NCBI GenBank assembly: GCA_022606135.1
Contig: JABYQN010000016.1
Span: 62,001-126,000, forward strand
Length of the DNA: 64,000 nt
Reading direction: 5' to 3'
Source of the DNA: Fomes fomentarius
Lineage: Eukaryota > Basidiomycota > Agaricomycetes > Polyporales > Polyporaceae
The notes under the pieces are model-generated. The model saw only the letters and a list, made by a program, of their open reading frames with translations, did no database searches and was not told the DNA's origin. Shown here piece after piece: positions 23,501 through 34,700 of this stretch. Within the stretch, counting starts at the first letter, position 1. Every line of letters begins with the position of its first letter. Position numbers and translations under genes: made by a program.

Positions 23501-23519
23501 AGATGAGAAAAGAAGGACT

Positions 23520-24300
23520 ATGTCATCATTAGATAATGGACTTGGAAGGTACCACGACACGTACCGAGATACGGGCCGCCCAGAGCTCCATGTAGAGGCG
23601 CAGGATAACCGCAACTTGATCTTTCGATCGCTAATGGTATCAGCGCAACCATTGCAGGGTACAAGCCTCCGATTATGTGATTCGGAATTCGTGCGATCAT
23701 TTCAGCGCTGGCGTCGGTCGCAAAATTCCCCGATAAATCCGATGTATTACTTCCACCCTTGTCTGTACGACATGTTAAGGATTCAACGCATAAGGTTCCA
23801 AGATGTAGAGACAGGCGTTAACCCTCTCCTAGATCAGATCGCCACGAGCGAGAAGAGCAATAGTGAGGTCGCCCTGAGAGAGCCTCTCCCAGACCCTTTC
23901 GTCACACGTCCGAACAAACCCTTGGAAGATCGCGTTGTCATTGAACGTGCAGCATGATGGCCAGCATCGCATGAGTGCGGCGGCTAGTCTGCTACTAGTA
24001 CCGTTGATCAGTAGAGCCAGGTCGATGCCAATGTAGTATCCATCGGAGAGCTCTGGGGCACCCTTGCTTGCATTGCACTCACCGCATCTCGGAATATGAG
24101 AGGTACTATGACCTCAACCAGTGATTTAAACCGCAACGCAGACTTGATACTTGTGGCCCATCCGGACAGAAGATGATATTGTACCATTGCGAAACTCGGG
24201 GGCCGGGTTGATACATTACCGGATCACAGAGCGCGTCGCGCATACATGAAGCTGTTCACGTACCGAAGGTCATTCCTCAGCATGGGATGCATTGATGGTG
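23520..24300 (-). pseudogene. Decayed BTB/POZ gene
   Basis: Read on the minus strand, broken pieces follow BTB gene order: LRYV at the end of the first exon (about 24270), SSSVRMGHKYQV (about 24170), IGIDLALLINGTSSRLAAAL (about 24040-23980), FQGFVRTCDERVWERLSQGD and LTIALLARGDLI. Stops and frameshifts separate them, and the N-terminal DEELWF part is not found. The order and spacing match the intact gene A, so this is a degenerate neighbour. Confidence 0.65.
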
Positions 24301-24499
24301 CCAAACAACGTTAGTCTGGTGTGTCGGTATAAGAGGCATGAAGTGAGAGGACGTTGCGACAGAAAGGAGAGTACTTGCCCCACATTGACTCGGAATCGAC
24401 TTCCCGGGTACTGACCTGCACCGGTCCCCGCGATAGTTCGAGTCTTGCCTATGCGCTTTGCGAGGGGAATCTAAGCACCATGGTGATGGTTCAGTAGAT

Positions 24500-24800
24500 A
24501 GATAAGGTCAATATAAATACTTGCATAGACAGCGGTACGCACAGGTCTTCCCGCTTGGGGCAAATGGAGGCACTGGCACCGGCGTTCGTCAGCTTTCCCG
24601 CCTTGTGCAGGCCCTGCCACTCCTTCCAAAACTCTGAATCCTTCATTGCGACATTGTGTGCCTCCTCGAGCTCAACAAGATAGTCTTGGAACGCTTCCGG
24701 TAGATGCTGACCTCCGAGTTCACTGAAGCGCGTCGGAGGCAGAATGGTCTGATGAACGGAGTCTATAGAGGTTCCTCGAAAGGCGTCGCCAGAGTCTAGC
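24500..24800 (-). pseudogene. Tryptophan synthase (TRP5) beta-region fragment
   Basis: The frame reads LPPTRFSELGGQHLPEAFQD, YLVELEEAHNVAMKDSEFWK and ends near KREDL. This matches the start of the beta part of the fungal bifunctional tryptophan synthase (consensus R-F-G-E-F-G-G-Q-Y-V-P-E...). Only about 80 residues remain and the pyridoxal-phosphate lysine region is degraded, so it is a gene scrap. Confidence 0.65.
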
Positions 24801-24849
24801 AAAAGACAAGTATATGGTCATCGTGGTACGAGGACAAACGGATAAGGAC

Positions 24850-25200
24850 AAAATGATATTACGCCGCGTACTCGGGAATAGCCGGCGAGCAAGCGCTCGC
24901 CCGCATATTCCAAACTTCGGAACATTCTTGCTTCAAGTTCAAGGTCGGGCGCGAGCGTGTCGACGAGAGGCAATGGGAGGCCGATGGTCGCTGCCATGGC
25001 GGCTGGCCCTTCAGCCTGATTTTGCGGCAATACTGCTTGACCTTCGGGGCAACCTGATCTACAGGAGCGTTCTTGAAGACAAAAACAGTGAGACGACTCC
25101 CAATGACAGTGATGCCGTCTGCACCTGCGTTCGCCTCAAGGTCGAAGTGCGCACGCATCGCTACACAGAGCACAACCGCGAGAGGCCATCGATGTAGTGC
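24850..25200 (-). repeat. Dispersed repeat shared with 4.55-4.93 kb
   Basis: Reads GADGITVIGSRLTVFV on the minus strand and aligns with the copy at 4549-4930. A frame change follows KVKQYC. It lies between two enzyme fragments. Confidence 0.5.
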
Positions 25201-25282
25201 TCTCTCAGATATCACGATGTGGCAAGTGCAACTGACGCATACACATATATAGTTAGTCGTAATCCTATCAACGATTCTGTTC

Positions 25283-26022
25283 TCAAAGAATCTTCGTGTT
25301 CCGCCCATGCGCAATCTTCATTGCGATATCTTGAAGTATAGGCTTATCAACCTTCCGGTTACTTCTTCGACGTGAGAGCATGTTCTGACAAATCATATGA
25401 GCTCCGTGTACTCACCTTGTCAACGGCAGCGACGCGAGTGCAACAAAGGTCGACGGAACAGCATAACATGGCTGTATATGAGTAGTAGCGTCTTCGACTC
25501 TCGATCTGGGTACGTCTAAAGGGCTGTAGAATCCCCAAAGCTCCCCGTCAATCAGGAGCGCGCATGCCGATACAACACCTGGACAGGATTGCATGGATGC
25601 GCTCACTCCATCGAGCTCTACCCGGAAGCCCTGAACGGGTGTAGTCGTCAGCATATGCAACCAGGCAATTCCAGACACCGACGTACTTTGACCTTCACCT
25701 GGTCATCGATGCGCCCGAAGTGCTCAATCTCGCGATCAATTCGCATGCGTCCCAGGTCTTCGGTGTTGTACATCACTCCGCTGCAGGGCAGAATTAGTCA
25801 GACCTGTGATAAGTGAGATTGAGGTAACAGACCATCCTGAGCGGAACGGGTCCTGTTTGAACCGTTCGCCCGTCAACTCCGGTCGATTGAGATAGCCTTG
25901 ACTGACACCACACCCGCCTGACCACATCACGCCGACTTGGCCTTGAGGCACTGGGCGTAAATTGCTATCGAGGATGTATACGGAGTTGTCAGGCGTCGGG
26001 CATCCTATAGTGAGGCCTCTCC
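25283..26022 (-). pseudogene. NRPS-like adenylation enzyme, C-terminal fragment
   Basis: The C-terminal part of an AMP-binding (adenylate-forming) domain like those of NRPS-like enzymes. In order it reads IGCPTPDNSVYILDSNLRPV, PQGQVGVMWSGGCGVSQGYL, NRPELTGERFKQDPF, then MYNTEDLGRMRIDREIEHFG, RIDDQVKVK, GFRVELDGVSASM, and LPLTR with NGK-equivalent VDKPILQDIAMKI before a stop. Splice sites between pieces are still readable. The usual YRTGDLGR aspartate motif is altered to NTEDLGR, and the first 300 or so residues, including the P-loop, are missing. It is a truncated relic. Confidence 0.75.
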
Positions 26023-26394
26023 CACTTCTAGAACAGCTTTCGCAATATCAATGTGAGTTTGCTTACCGTTCTATGCATCTTTCGGCGCGGCTTGGACAAC
26101 CCAGACAGGCAAATCTTCACCTTGGATACCCCGAAAGGACGGTCGAGATGATAGTTGGGCTGGGTAGTGGGCGTTCAAAAACGTTGAAATGCGCACAACG
26201 ATGGTCAGATAAATGTCATCTTTTCTATCATCCAAGAGCAAGGTAGTACATTGCTTACTGTGTCTCATTTCTGTCAAGTCACTCGAGTACTATATGAAGG
26301 CTCAGCCCATTCAACCCTACACGATCCGTCACTGCCCAATTACAAATGGCTCAACAACGATGAGCAGAACCGCAAGCGTCGACGCTTGGCGCTC

Positions 26395-26600
26395 AAGTAA
26401 CTCCCCCGAGTTGCCCGTGACCATGTGTTCGAGCCCGTTTTCTCCAGCTTATGTACCTAGTAGGAGACGTAGTAGATCTGGAGGTAGGAGAGTAGCTGGG
26501 GACACCAGGCGTGAGCTCGACTCCTGCGCATTGAGTGGCATATGTGTTTCGATAGTATGCGCTAACCTTGGAGGTCGTGCACCGATGATGCAATCGAGGG
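26395..26600 (-). pseudogene. BTB gene scrap and tRNA-like relic
   Basis: Bases 26456-26590 match the intron and flanking exon of BTB gene A (its bases 22020-22200), including the GCTAACCTTGGAGGT splice region, but no frame survives. Just upstream, at about 26400-26440, is a GTTCGAGCCC box shared with 31.4 kb. Confidence 0.55.
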
Positions 26601-26734
26601 TTATGCAACTAAGCGAAGCAAGATGACATAGAGAATCAGTGCCAAGAGGTGTGCGTCTAGAGAACTTGAGAGCGTTACGAGTCGAGTCGCAGTCTAAGTC
26701 ATTCCGAATATCCCGGAGCGACTGCAAGTGTCAG

Positions 26735-27960
26735 AATCGCGGTCACGTTTCACGCGTCCTCCGCATGCGCTCTCTTCGCCTGAGAGCGCAGATGTCGAAC
26801 ACGTCCCCGTTATGCTCGCACAGAACTCATCGACCGGCCAAAGGGACCGCCACGCTCGGCTGCAAGGGAGCACTGGGGGCCCAGAACATCTCGGACAGGG
26901 ACTTGCCAGCCCTCATGAAGATCGAGTCTGGAGGCTGACACCAATCCTGAGGGTATATAACACGCACCAGGAGCTGATCTACCTCCTCACTGCCCTTGTC
27001 CTCCTTCCACCATCTCCCCGACCTCGGGCTCTCCCCGCCTCCGACCCCTCGACCCTCAAGAGTCAAGACGTTGCGACAAGCTGCCTCTTCTCTTCGACAG
27101 CTCGACGGTACGTCCCTCTCCCGACGGATCTTGGACCAGCATACTAACACACGTGCTCCCCGAGGCCGAGGAAAGGTAGGTCGTTTACTCTTCTCGTGGG
27201 GTGATGGCTGACAGTTGCAGATTCGGCCGTCGGTGCGTCAAGGTTTCAAGACTGCGAGACAAGGTAGGGCCCAAAAGGTAGGTCTTTCCTTTCCCGAGGG
27301 AGGGACTTCGGTCTTGACGCATACCTCTCCGTGGTCCTCGGGACGAGTACCCGCTTGCGCACCATCTCGCATCCGACGTGGTGCGCGGGCGGGGAAACTA
27401 AAATGCGTTTTCTCTTGTTATCTTTTCTATGCCTGGTCCGAGACAATCCGTTAATTGGAAGTGTTGTCAGTTCTGCATGGATGTAACCAACTAGTGGTAC
27501 TGAATACATACGCGGTCAAAGAGAGTCCCATAGTCAACTTTCAGCGAGGAGAGAGTCAACAGAGGCTTCCTGTGATGGTCCCTCCCGGTCCCAGGTAGTA
27601 GAGTATGCCCGTCCGACGGTAATGCGCGGAGGTGCTCGCGTCCGGGCTAAAGGTCAACATTCACAACTCCCTCCAGTCTCCGTTGTGTTGAGAAGAGACG
27701 TGGCATCATGGTGCGTTGGCCAGCAAGTCATTGTTGCCTAAGAATGTGCTCTAGAGGTAAGTTCGTGCATAGAGCGGAGTGGCATACAGTCAGCCTGAGT
27801 TACAGAGCTCTGCCAGACCAAATAGCCAGAGAGGAATTTGTAGGGTGAATGGCAGGGCACGATCTGCAGAGAGTACTTATTAGGCCTAAGGGTATGCATG
27901 TAGTCGCACTGTTGCACGTCGACGGCGACAAGCCCGAGTTGCATTTTGTGACAGTCCGGG
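26735..27960 (+). repeat. Tandem spliced unit 1 (candidate noncoding gene)
   Basis: First of three tandem units. It begins with CGCGGTCACGTTTCACGCGT, then a TATA box at 26954-26960 and a CT-rich leader (CCACCATCTCCCCGACCTC near 27010). An intron with donor GTACGT and branch site TACTAAC (27142-27148) leads to the micro-exon GCCGAGGAAAG (27165-27175). A second intron has donor GTAGGT and branch GCTGAC. The next exon ends GCGAGACAAG before GTAGGG. No ATG precedes these exons in a usable frame, so a noncoding or untranslated role is more likely than a protein. It has a single micro-exon module, unlike units 2 and 3. Confidence 0.55.
26954..26960 (+). promoter_or_regulatory. TATA box of unit 1
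   Basis: TATATAA in GGGTATATAACACG, followed by a pyrimidine-rich leader; position conserved in units 2 and 3. Confidence 0.55.
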
Positions 27961-27969
27961 CCGCTGTCC

Positions 27970-29570
27970 CGGGCTCGCGGTCACGTTTCACGCGTCCCTT
28001 CCGCAAGCGCTCTCCTTACCCCGGTAACGAGTCCTGCCCTCCAAAGCCGCGCGGATATTCAGCACGACCTCGCTAGGCTGGCACCAAAGCAACTCCCTGG
28101 TTCAATAGTAAAAGGTCGCACACAAAGCACAATGTGAAAGAAAAGCGAGCGGACGAGGGGCCTGGACTCGGAACACTCTCGGACCGTATGGGCAGAGTCG
28201 GCTTGCCATTACGCACCTTGCAAGAACTCGGTCGCCGACTAGGCAGTCCTGCGACTATGACGCGCACCAAGTTCTCAGTGCCAGCCTCCATGAAGATCGA
28301 TCCCGGGAGGCTGACGTCCACCAAAGGGGTATATAGCAGGGCGATGAAATTGAATCCCATCCCATCGCTCTTCTCTCCCCTCCACCATCTCCCCAACCTC
28401 GACCTTGACTTCGACCCCTCGCCCACTACAAGTCTCAACCCTCGACCTTGGTCCTTCAAGACGTTCCCACAGCGTGTGCCTCTACACAGATGGTACGTCC
28501 CTCACCTACCAGCTACAAGTCTAGCATGCTCATACCGCGCTGTCCGAGGTAGGGGAAGGTCGTGGTGCGGGTTATGGCTGCAAGTTATCGTCTCCGGGAT
28601 CAGCAAGGGCAGCGGCGGAGTCTCGACGGTACGTCTTCCTCTCTCCTCAGCATTCTCGAGCAGCATACTAACACATACGATTTCCGAGGTCGAGGAAAGG
28701 TAGGTCGTTTACGTTTCTCGTGGGGTGATTGCTGACGTTTTCAGACTCGGGAGGGAGTTGGTTGGGTTGGGTTGGGTTAGGTTGGGTATGGGGTACGGGC
28801 TCTCTCTGTGACGGTATGTATTCCTTCTACGATCTCTCGGGGTAAGCATACTAACACGCATGATTTCAGAGGTCGAGGAAAGGTAGGTCGTTTACTCTTC
28901 TCGTGGGGTGATGGCTGACCGTTGCAGGTTCGTCAAGGAGTCAAGGCGTCAAGACGTCAAGATTGCGAGACAAGGTAGGACCAAACGGTAGGTCTTTCCT
29001 TTCCCGAGGGAGGGACTTCGGTCCTGGCGCATACCTCTCCGTGGTCCTCGGGACGAGTACCCGCTTGCGCCACCATCTCGCATCCGAGGCGGTGCGCAGG
29101 CGGGGAAACCAAAATGCGTTTTCTCTTTTTATCTGCCCTATGCCTAGGCCGAGACATCTCGAGCATTTGAAGTTGAGTCAGTGCTGCATAGACCATATAG
29201 CCTACTAGTAGGAATGAATACATACGCGGTCGTTGAAGAGAATTCAATGGTCGACTTTAAGTGAGGAGAGTGGGCACAGGCTGTGATGGTTCCTCCCTCC
29301 CTCACCTCCAAAGTAGAGTATGCCCGGTAAGACGTGGAAGCGATCTCGTCCGCCGGGCTAAAGGTCAGCATGCACAACTTCCTCCGGTCTCCGTTGAGCC
29401 TGGTGAAAACTTGGAGACGTGACATCATCGTCGTGCGCTCGCCGGTAAGTCAGTGTTGCCTAGGAATGTGCTCTAGCCTGAGAGGTCAGTTCGTGCATAG
29501 AGCGAAGGTACAGCCAGTTACAGACCTCCGTAAGACCTAAAAGGTGGGGATCGTCACAGTCGACGTGCAT
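27970..29570 (+). repeat. Tandem spliced unit 2 (candidate noncoding gene)
   Basis: Second unit, the most complete. A CRE-like GCTGACGTCCACC (about 28304) precedes TATATAG at 28330-28336 and a CT-rich leader. Predicted splice signals are donor GTACGT after 28493, then donor GTACGT and branch TACTAAC (28666-28672) before the micro-exon GTCGAGGAAAG (28689-28699). A G-rich exon follows (28745-28815), then a TACTAAC branch and the second micro-exon AGGTCGAGGAAAG (28870-28882), and an exon with GTCAAGG-type 8-base repeats ending GACAAG. The leader contains an ATG next to its first donor, but that base is GTG in unit 3, so it is not conserved. Confidence 0.55.
28330..28336 (+). promoter_or_regulatory. 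TATA box of unit 2
   Basis: TATATAG in GGGGTATATAGCAG, with a CRE-like TGACGTC about 20 bp upstream; both are shared with unit 3. Confidence 0.55.
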
Positions 29571-29599
29571 TGTACAAGGCACACCTTTCACTAGGCGAC

Positions 29600-30720
29600 T
29601 ATCGCGGTCACGTTTCACGCGTCCTTCCGCAAGCGCCCTCCTTACCGAGTCCTGCCCTCCAAAGCCGTACGGACGTTCAGCACAACCTCGCTAGGCTAGC
29701 ACCAAAACAATTCACTGGTGCAATAAAGGGAGCACTTATAGGGCTAGACAGAGAACAGCGAGGGGACGAGAGGCCCAGACTCGAAACACTCGATCGTATG
29801 GGCGAAGTTGGCCCTGACCTGTGCCATTACGCACCCTTCAAAAACACCGTCACCGACTAGGCAGTCCTGCGACTATGACGCGCGACGTTCTCAATGCCAG
29901 CCTCCATGGAGATCGAGACCGGGAGGCTGACGTCCACCAGAGGGGTATATAGCAGCGCGATGAGATTGAATCTCATCCCATCCGGGCTCTTCTCTCCCCC
30001 CTCCACCATCTCCCCGACTTCGACCTTTCCTCCTCGACCTTGGTATTTCAAGTCGTGCCCACGGCGGGTGCCTCTCCACGAGTGGTACATCCCTCACCTA
30101 CCAGCTCTGAGTCTAGCATGCTCATAGTCCGAGGTAGGGGAAGGCTGGGTGTGGGTTCTGGCTGCAAGGGCAGCGGCGGGGTCTCGACGGTACGTCTTCT
30201 CCTCTCCGCAGCATACTCAAGCAGGATACTGACGCATACGATTTCCGAGGTCGAGGAAAGGTAGGTCGTTTACTCTTCTCGTGGGGTGATCGCTGACGTT
30301 TGCAGATCCGGGAGTTGGAGCGGGTTGGATTGGATTGGGTATGGGGTATGGGCTCTCTCCGAGACGGTATGTATTTCTCCTACGATTCCTGGGGATTAGC
30401 ATACTAACACGCATGATTTCAGAGGTCGTGGAAAGGTAGGTCGTTTACTCTTCTCATGGGGTGATGGCTGACCGTTATAGATTCGGCGGTCGGTGCGTCA
30501 AGGAGTCAAGGCTTCAAGGCTTCAAGGTTTCAAGATTGCAAGACAAGGTAGGGCCCACAAGGTAGGTCTTTCCTTTCCCGAGGGAGGGACTCCGGTCCCG
30601 GCGCATACCTCTCCGTGGTCCTCGGGACGAGTACCCGCCTGCACGCCATCTCGCATCCGAGATGGTGCGCGGACGGGGAAACCAAAATGCGTTTTCTCAC
30701 ATTTCCCTTTTCTCTTCTGG
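29600..30720 (+). repeat. Tandem spliced unit 3 (candidate noncoding gene)
   Basis: Third unit, with the same order as unit 2: upstream box, CRE-like TGACGTC, TATATAG (29946-29952), CT-rich leader, micro-exon GTCGAGGAAAG (30250-30260), G-rich exon (30306-30367), TACTAAC branch, micro-exon AGGTCGTGGAAAG (30423-30435), and an exon with five 8-base repeats of the form KTCAAGRN. Splice donors and branch sites are kept although exon sequences drift. The 3' tail after the GCGTTTTCTC block, present in units 1 and 2, is missing here. Confidence 0.55.
29946..29952 (+). promoter_or_regulatory. TATA box of unit 3
   Basis: TATATAG in GGGGTATATAGCAG; same context as unit 2. Confidence 0.55.
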
Positions 30721-30794
30721 CCTTCGGTCTCCGACGACAACGTCGATGAGCAACGGCCGCTGCCCTTTCTGAGCGGAAGGCGTGACGGTGTTTT

Positions 30795-30818
30795 GTGTGT
30801 GTGTGTGTGTGTGTGTGT
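30795..30818. repeat. (GT)12 microsatellite
   Basis: Twelve uninterrupted GT dinucleotides just past unit 3. Confidence 0.95.
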
Positions 30819-30839
30819 AGTGCATGTACTCTACCTTTA

Positions 30840-31720
30840 GGGTCTCTTCTACAAATCCAACGTGCCGTAAGCACCAATAGTTCTCCTTCCTTGAGGAACC
30901 TGTCGCCCTGCTCCGGGTGAGTACTTGTATCCGCCTCGTCGCCATTTGCCCTTCGGGAGTCGCAGGTCACGACGGCCCTCGCCGGGTGTAACAAACTGAC
31001 TCCTAACGTCTGATCAGTATGGCAACAGCGGTGGAATTCATCCAGTTACCAGGTAAGTTGTCTGTCAGACCATTCCTGACACAAGCCCGAAGTTCGGGCA
31101 GTCCATACGGCGGACGAGTCACCACTCATCGTGCGGCGGCATTCGCTTCAGGTTATAGGTGCCAGCGGTGCGAATCAACTTGTATCGGACATTCTCGCTC
31201 TCGTATGTCCGCAGTGGTAGTAGGGGAGAAGAATACAGCAACTCTTCGCCCAGATTCGCACGTTCTGCACGCAGGAAGCATAGAACATTCGACGGTCGTT
31301 CCGTGAGTAAGAGTCAAGAAGTTCAAGTTCAAGCTGCTTTCACTGTCAGGCGCACTTTTGTCTTACGCGCTTGTACTCCCGAGTTGCCCACGGCCATGGG
31401 TTCGAGCCCGGTTGCTCCAGCCTTTATGTGTACCCCATCCAACAATCCGTACAAAAAAAAAACCACGACGTCGTTATGTCATAGTGTCCTTCGTTGTATG
31501 TGCATGCAGCAGCTTCCTGGGCAATACAACGAGACAGCTCAAGTTACCGCTATGCTTGCGAAAGGAACGTCCAAGCGAGGCAATCGCATATATGATACAT
31601 AATACGTCTAACATCCCCTCCTCTTGTGCACACTACCGGGATTTTGCTCTGTATACTTCCTCCTCACTTGCATCTTATACAAGCTCGACTCCGCGCCACC
31701 GCCAGACTCGGGGAGCCGGG
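30840..31720. other. Region without a recognised gene; tRNA-like relic
   Basis: Downstream of unit 3 and past the end of glycogen phosphorylase. It holds a GGGTTCGAGCCC box near 31401 in a 70-bp stretch shared with 26.4 kb, and a run of ten A at about 31453. No complete tRNA cloverleaf can be built. Confidence 0.4.
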
Positions 31721-31722
31721 GT

Positions 31723-34700
31723 TTACTCGACTTTGATGCTCTCGATGTTCCAATACTCCTGCGCGTAGTCCTGGATAGCGCGGTCTGACGAGAACTTCCC
31801 CATCTTCGCCGTAGTCCGAATACTCTTCTTGATCCACCCCGTGCGGTCCTGGTACGCCTCGTCGACAATCTGGAGCGCTTGGATGTCTGCGCATCAAGGG
31901 TTATTCATGTGTCAGCTGTCCGCTCCAGTAATTCGTAGAAGTGTTCAAGACGACGCACAGGAGTCAAAGTCCTCCGTCAGCAGGTAGTAGTCGTGCTGGC
32001 GGACGGTATTCAGCAGCCTGCCATGCAGTCCCATTGTCAGTACTCGGAAATGATGATTAGAATGATGAAGGCAGCACTTACGGTTCATAAGGAGCACCAT
32101 CACCGAAGCGACCTGCCGCAACCTCGTTGAGGACGCGCGCAAGGCCAGGGCACTTCTGCTCCACGGGCACGGCATGGTAGAGGTGCTGGTAGCGGAGGTC
32201 CTCAACCGCAGGCGTCAAGTGGCCGAAGAAGACTACATACACAAATAATCGACATCAGCATCCCCTTTCGCTTCGAAAATCCAAACACAAGAGGCTAACG
32301 ACGAGGGAGAAAGGTACGCACAGACGTTGCTCTCACCGACCTCCTCCGCGATCTCGATGTTGGCACCATCGACAGTACCGACGAGGAGACCACCGTTAAG
32401 ACAGAACTTCATATTCGACGTGCCCGACGCCTCCGTGCCGGCAGTGGAGATGTGCTGGGAGATGTCTGACGCGGGGATTAGGATCTCGGCGAGCGAAACG
32501 GAGTAGTCGGGTAGGAAGTAAAGGCTGAGCAAGTCCTTGGTCTCAGGGTCATTGTTGATGATGTGGGCGACGTTGACGATGAGACGGATGGTCTGTTGAG
32601 TTGGGAAAGTCCATGAGGATCAACGACTGGTTCAGGTTATGGGAGACGTACGAGCTTGGCGATGTAGTAACCCGGCGCGGCCTTCCCAGCGAAGAAGACT
32701 ACCTTCGGGTTGACCTTCTTGCGCTCCTCAGGCGACAGGTCCTTAAGGGTCAAATACCTCTGCATAATATGTATTCAGGGTCCGGTCGTACACCGTCTCA
32801 TCATATTCACTCACGTAGATGACACCGAAGATGTTCAACGTTTGACGCTAAGTAATTTACGCATGAGCTCGAGATTTGAGACTCAGGTTCGATCACAAAA
32901 AAACCCACCTTGTACTCGTGCAAACGCTACCCAACCACAGCCCATCAACACACACCCTTCCACGTATCAAGAACACACACCGTACCTTGATCTGGACATC
33001 GAACATAGCGCGAGTGTTGACCTTGAACCCTAGCGTCGTCTCGACATGGTGCGCTAGCCGCTCCTTGTTGCTCTGCTTGACGGCGGCCCACTTCTTCTGG
33101 AAGGACGGGTTGTCAACGTACTCAAGCAAACCTTCAAGCTTTGTCAAGTCCTTGAGGAATGCAGCCTTCGGCAGATTGAGAGTCTCGCTGATGAGGTTGC
33201 TGAGACCGGGGTTGCACTGCAAGGGAAAGTGTCATCATGGGGTTCATGATGAGTCAACGGACAGTGTACCTGGTCGAGCCAGCGACGAGGGGTAACTGAG
33301 AGGATAGTCAGTTATCGGACATACGCCATCGCTGGAGGGGTGAAAGATACTCACTGCCGTTTGTGACATTCGAGAACCTGAACAGGCTTTGTGAGAAGGT
33401 GTCAAAGAATATGAAGAGGCAGCAACTTACTTGCTGACACCATGGAAGTCGACGAAATCCTTCATGATCGTCGCCCTCACGAGCTCACTGTGAAGCTGCG
33501 GCACAAAGGGATATCAGTTCTCAGTCTCATATAGCTCAGAGAAGACGTGGGTGTACCTCAGCGACACCGTTGACTTTCCTGCTACCGATACACGCGAGGT
33601 TCGCCATGCGAACGTTCTTCGGGAAACCCTCTACGTAGTCTCGTATTGATACTTGTGTGATGAGGATAGAAAGCAACACTCACCCTCGACGAGCGACATG
33701 CGCGCGAGCCTTTCCTTGTCACCGGGGAACTTCTTTTCAACAGCTTGCAAGAAGATTCTATCAGACGTAGAGCGGATGAGTTCGCCGTGAGGTCAGCCGG
33801 AGTGTCGACACTTACAAGTTCTACGCGCAGAGTAATCCCCAGGCAAATAGCGTGAGCGTGATCCTTGGATCAGAAAGGGAGAAGCTTACGATGTCGTAGA
33901 TGATCTGCAAGTGCCTGTTGCCAGACATTAGCACAGCTGAATACCTTTCCCGAGGTGCATATACTACCCACCGAGGAAGCAAATTCTCCAGGAGTGGCAC
34001 CGGCCACTTCTCAAGCGCCTCGGGAAGGACGGTGTGGTTGGTGAAGAAGAACGTGTTCGTTGTGACTTCCCAAGCCTTATCCCATGGCACATCCTCCTCG
34101 TCGACGAGGATGCGCATGAGCTCAGGTATGGCCAGCGTCGGGTGAGTCTACAAAATTTCTCAGGTCAATCTTGATCACGCTTTTTGAGATACAATCGTGA
34201 CATGCTCACGTCGTTGAGCTGGATGGCGACGTCTGGTGTGCCATACGTATTTGCATTAAAACGTGGGAGATGCAATATGCGATCCAGACTCACAATCGGG
34301 AAAGTCGGTGATGGGCTTGTCCAAGTTCTTGAAGCGGCGAACAATATCCGCCAGACTGGCGGCAGTCCAGAAGTACTGCTGTTTCAGACGGAGCTCTTTA
34401 CCAACTGCAGCCGGAAGAGGTCAGCTCAATGCACTGGTCCATAGAGAGAGAGAGAGTGCTACTCACACGTCGTGTGGTCGTTCGGGTAGAGGACCGAAGT
34501 GATCGCTTCTGCGCTGTTCGACGCCTCGACCGCGCGTTCATAGTCACCAGCTGTAGAGCGCGAAGACACAACAATCAGTGATACATCCAGCATGACTTTC
34601 AATTAAACGACTGGCGCACTCACCGTTAAAGCTCTGCAAGTCGAAGCCACGCTTGGGCTTGCTCTCCCACAGACGCAGGTTGTTCGTGGTCTTGGTCTCG

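Noticed and set aside
26827..27150. Minus-strand frame opposite tandem unit 1
   Set aside because: Antisense of a CT-rich leader; purine-rich composition explains the lack of stops.
28134..28703. 189-codon plus-strand frame across tandem unit 2
   Set aside because: It runs through the promoter, leader and several predicted introns and is not conserved in units 1 and 3, so it is unlikely to be translated.
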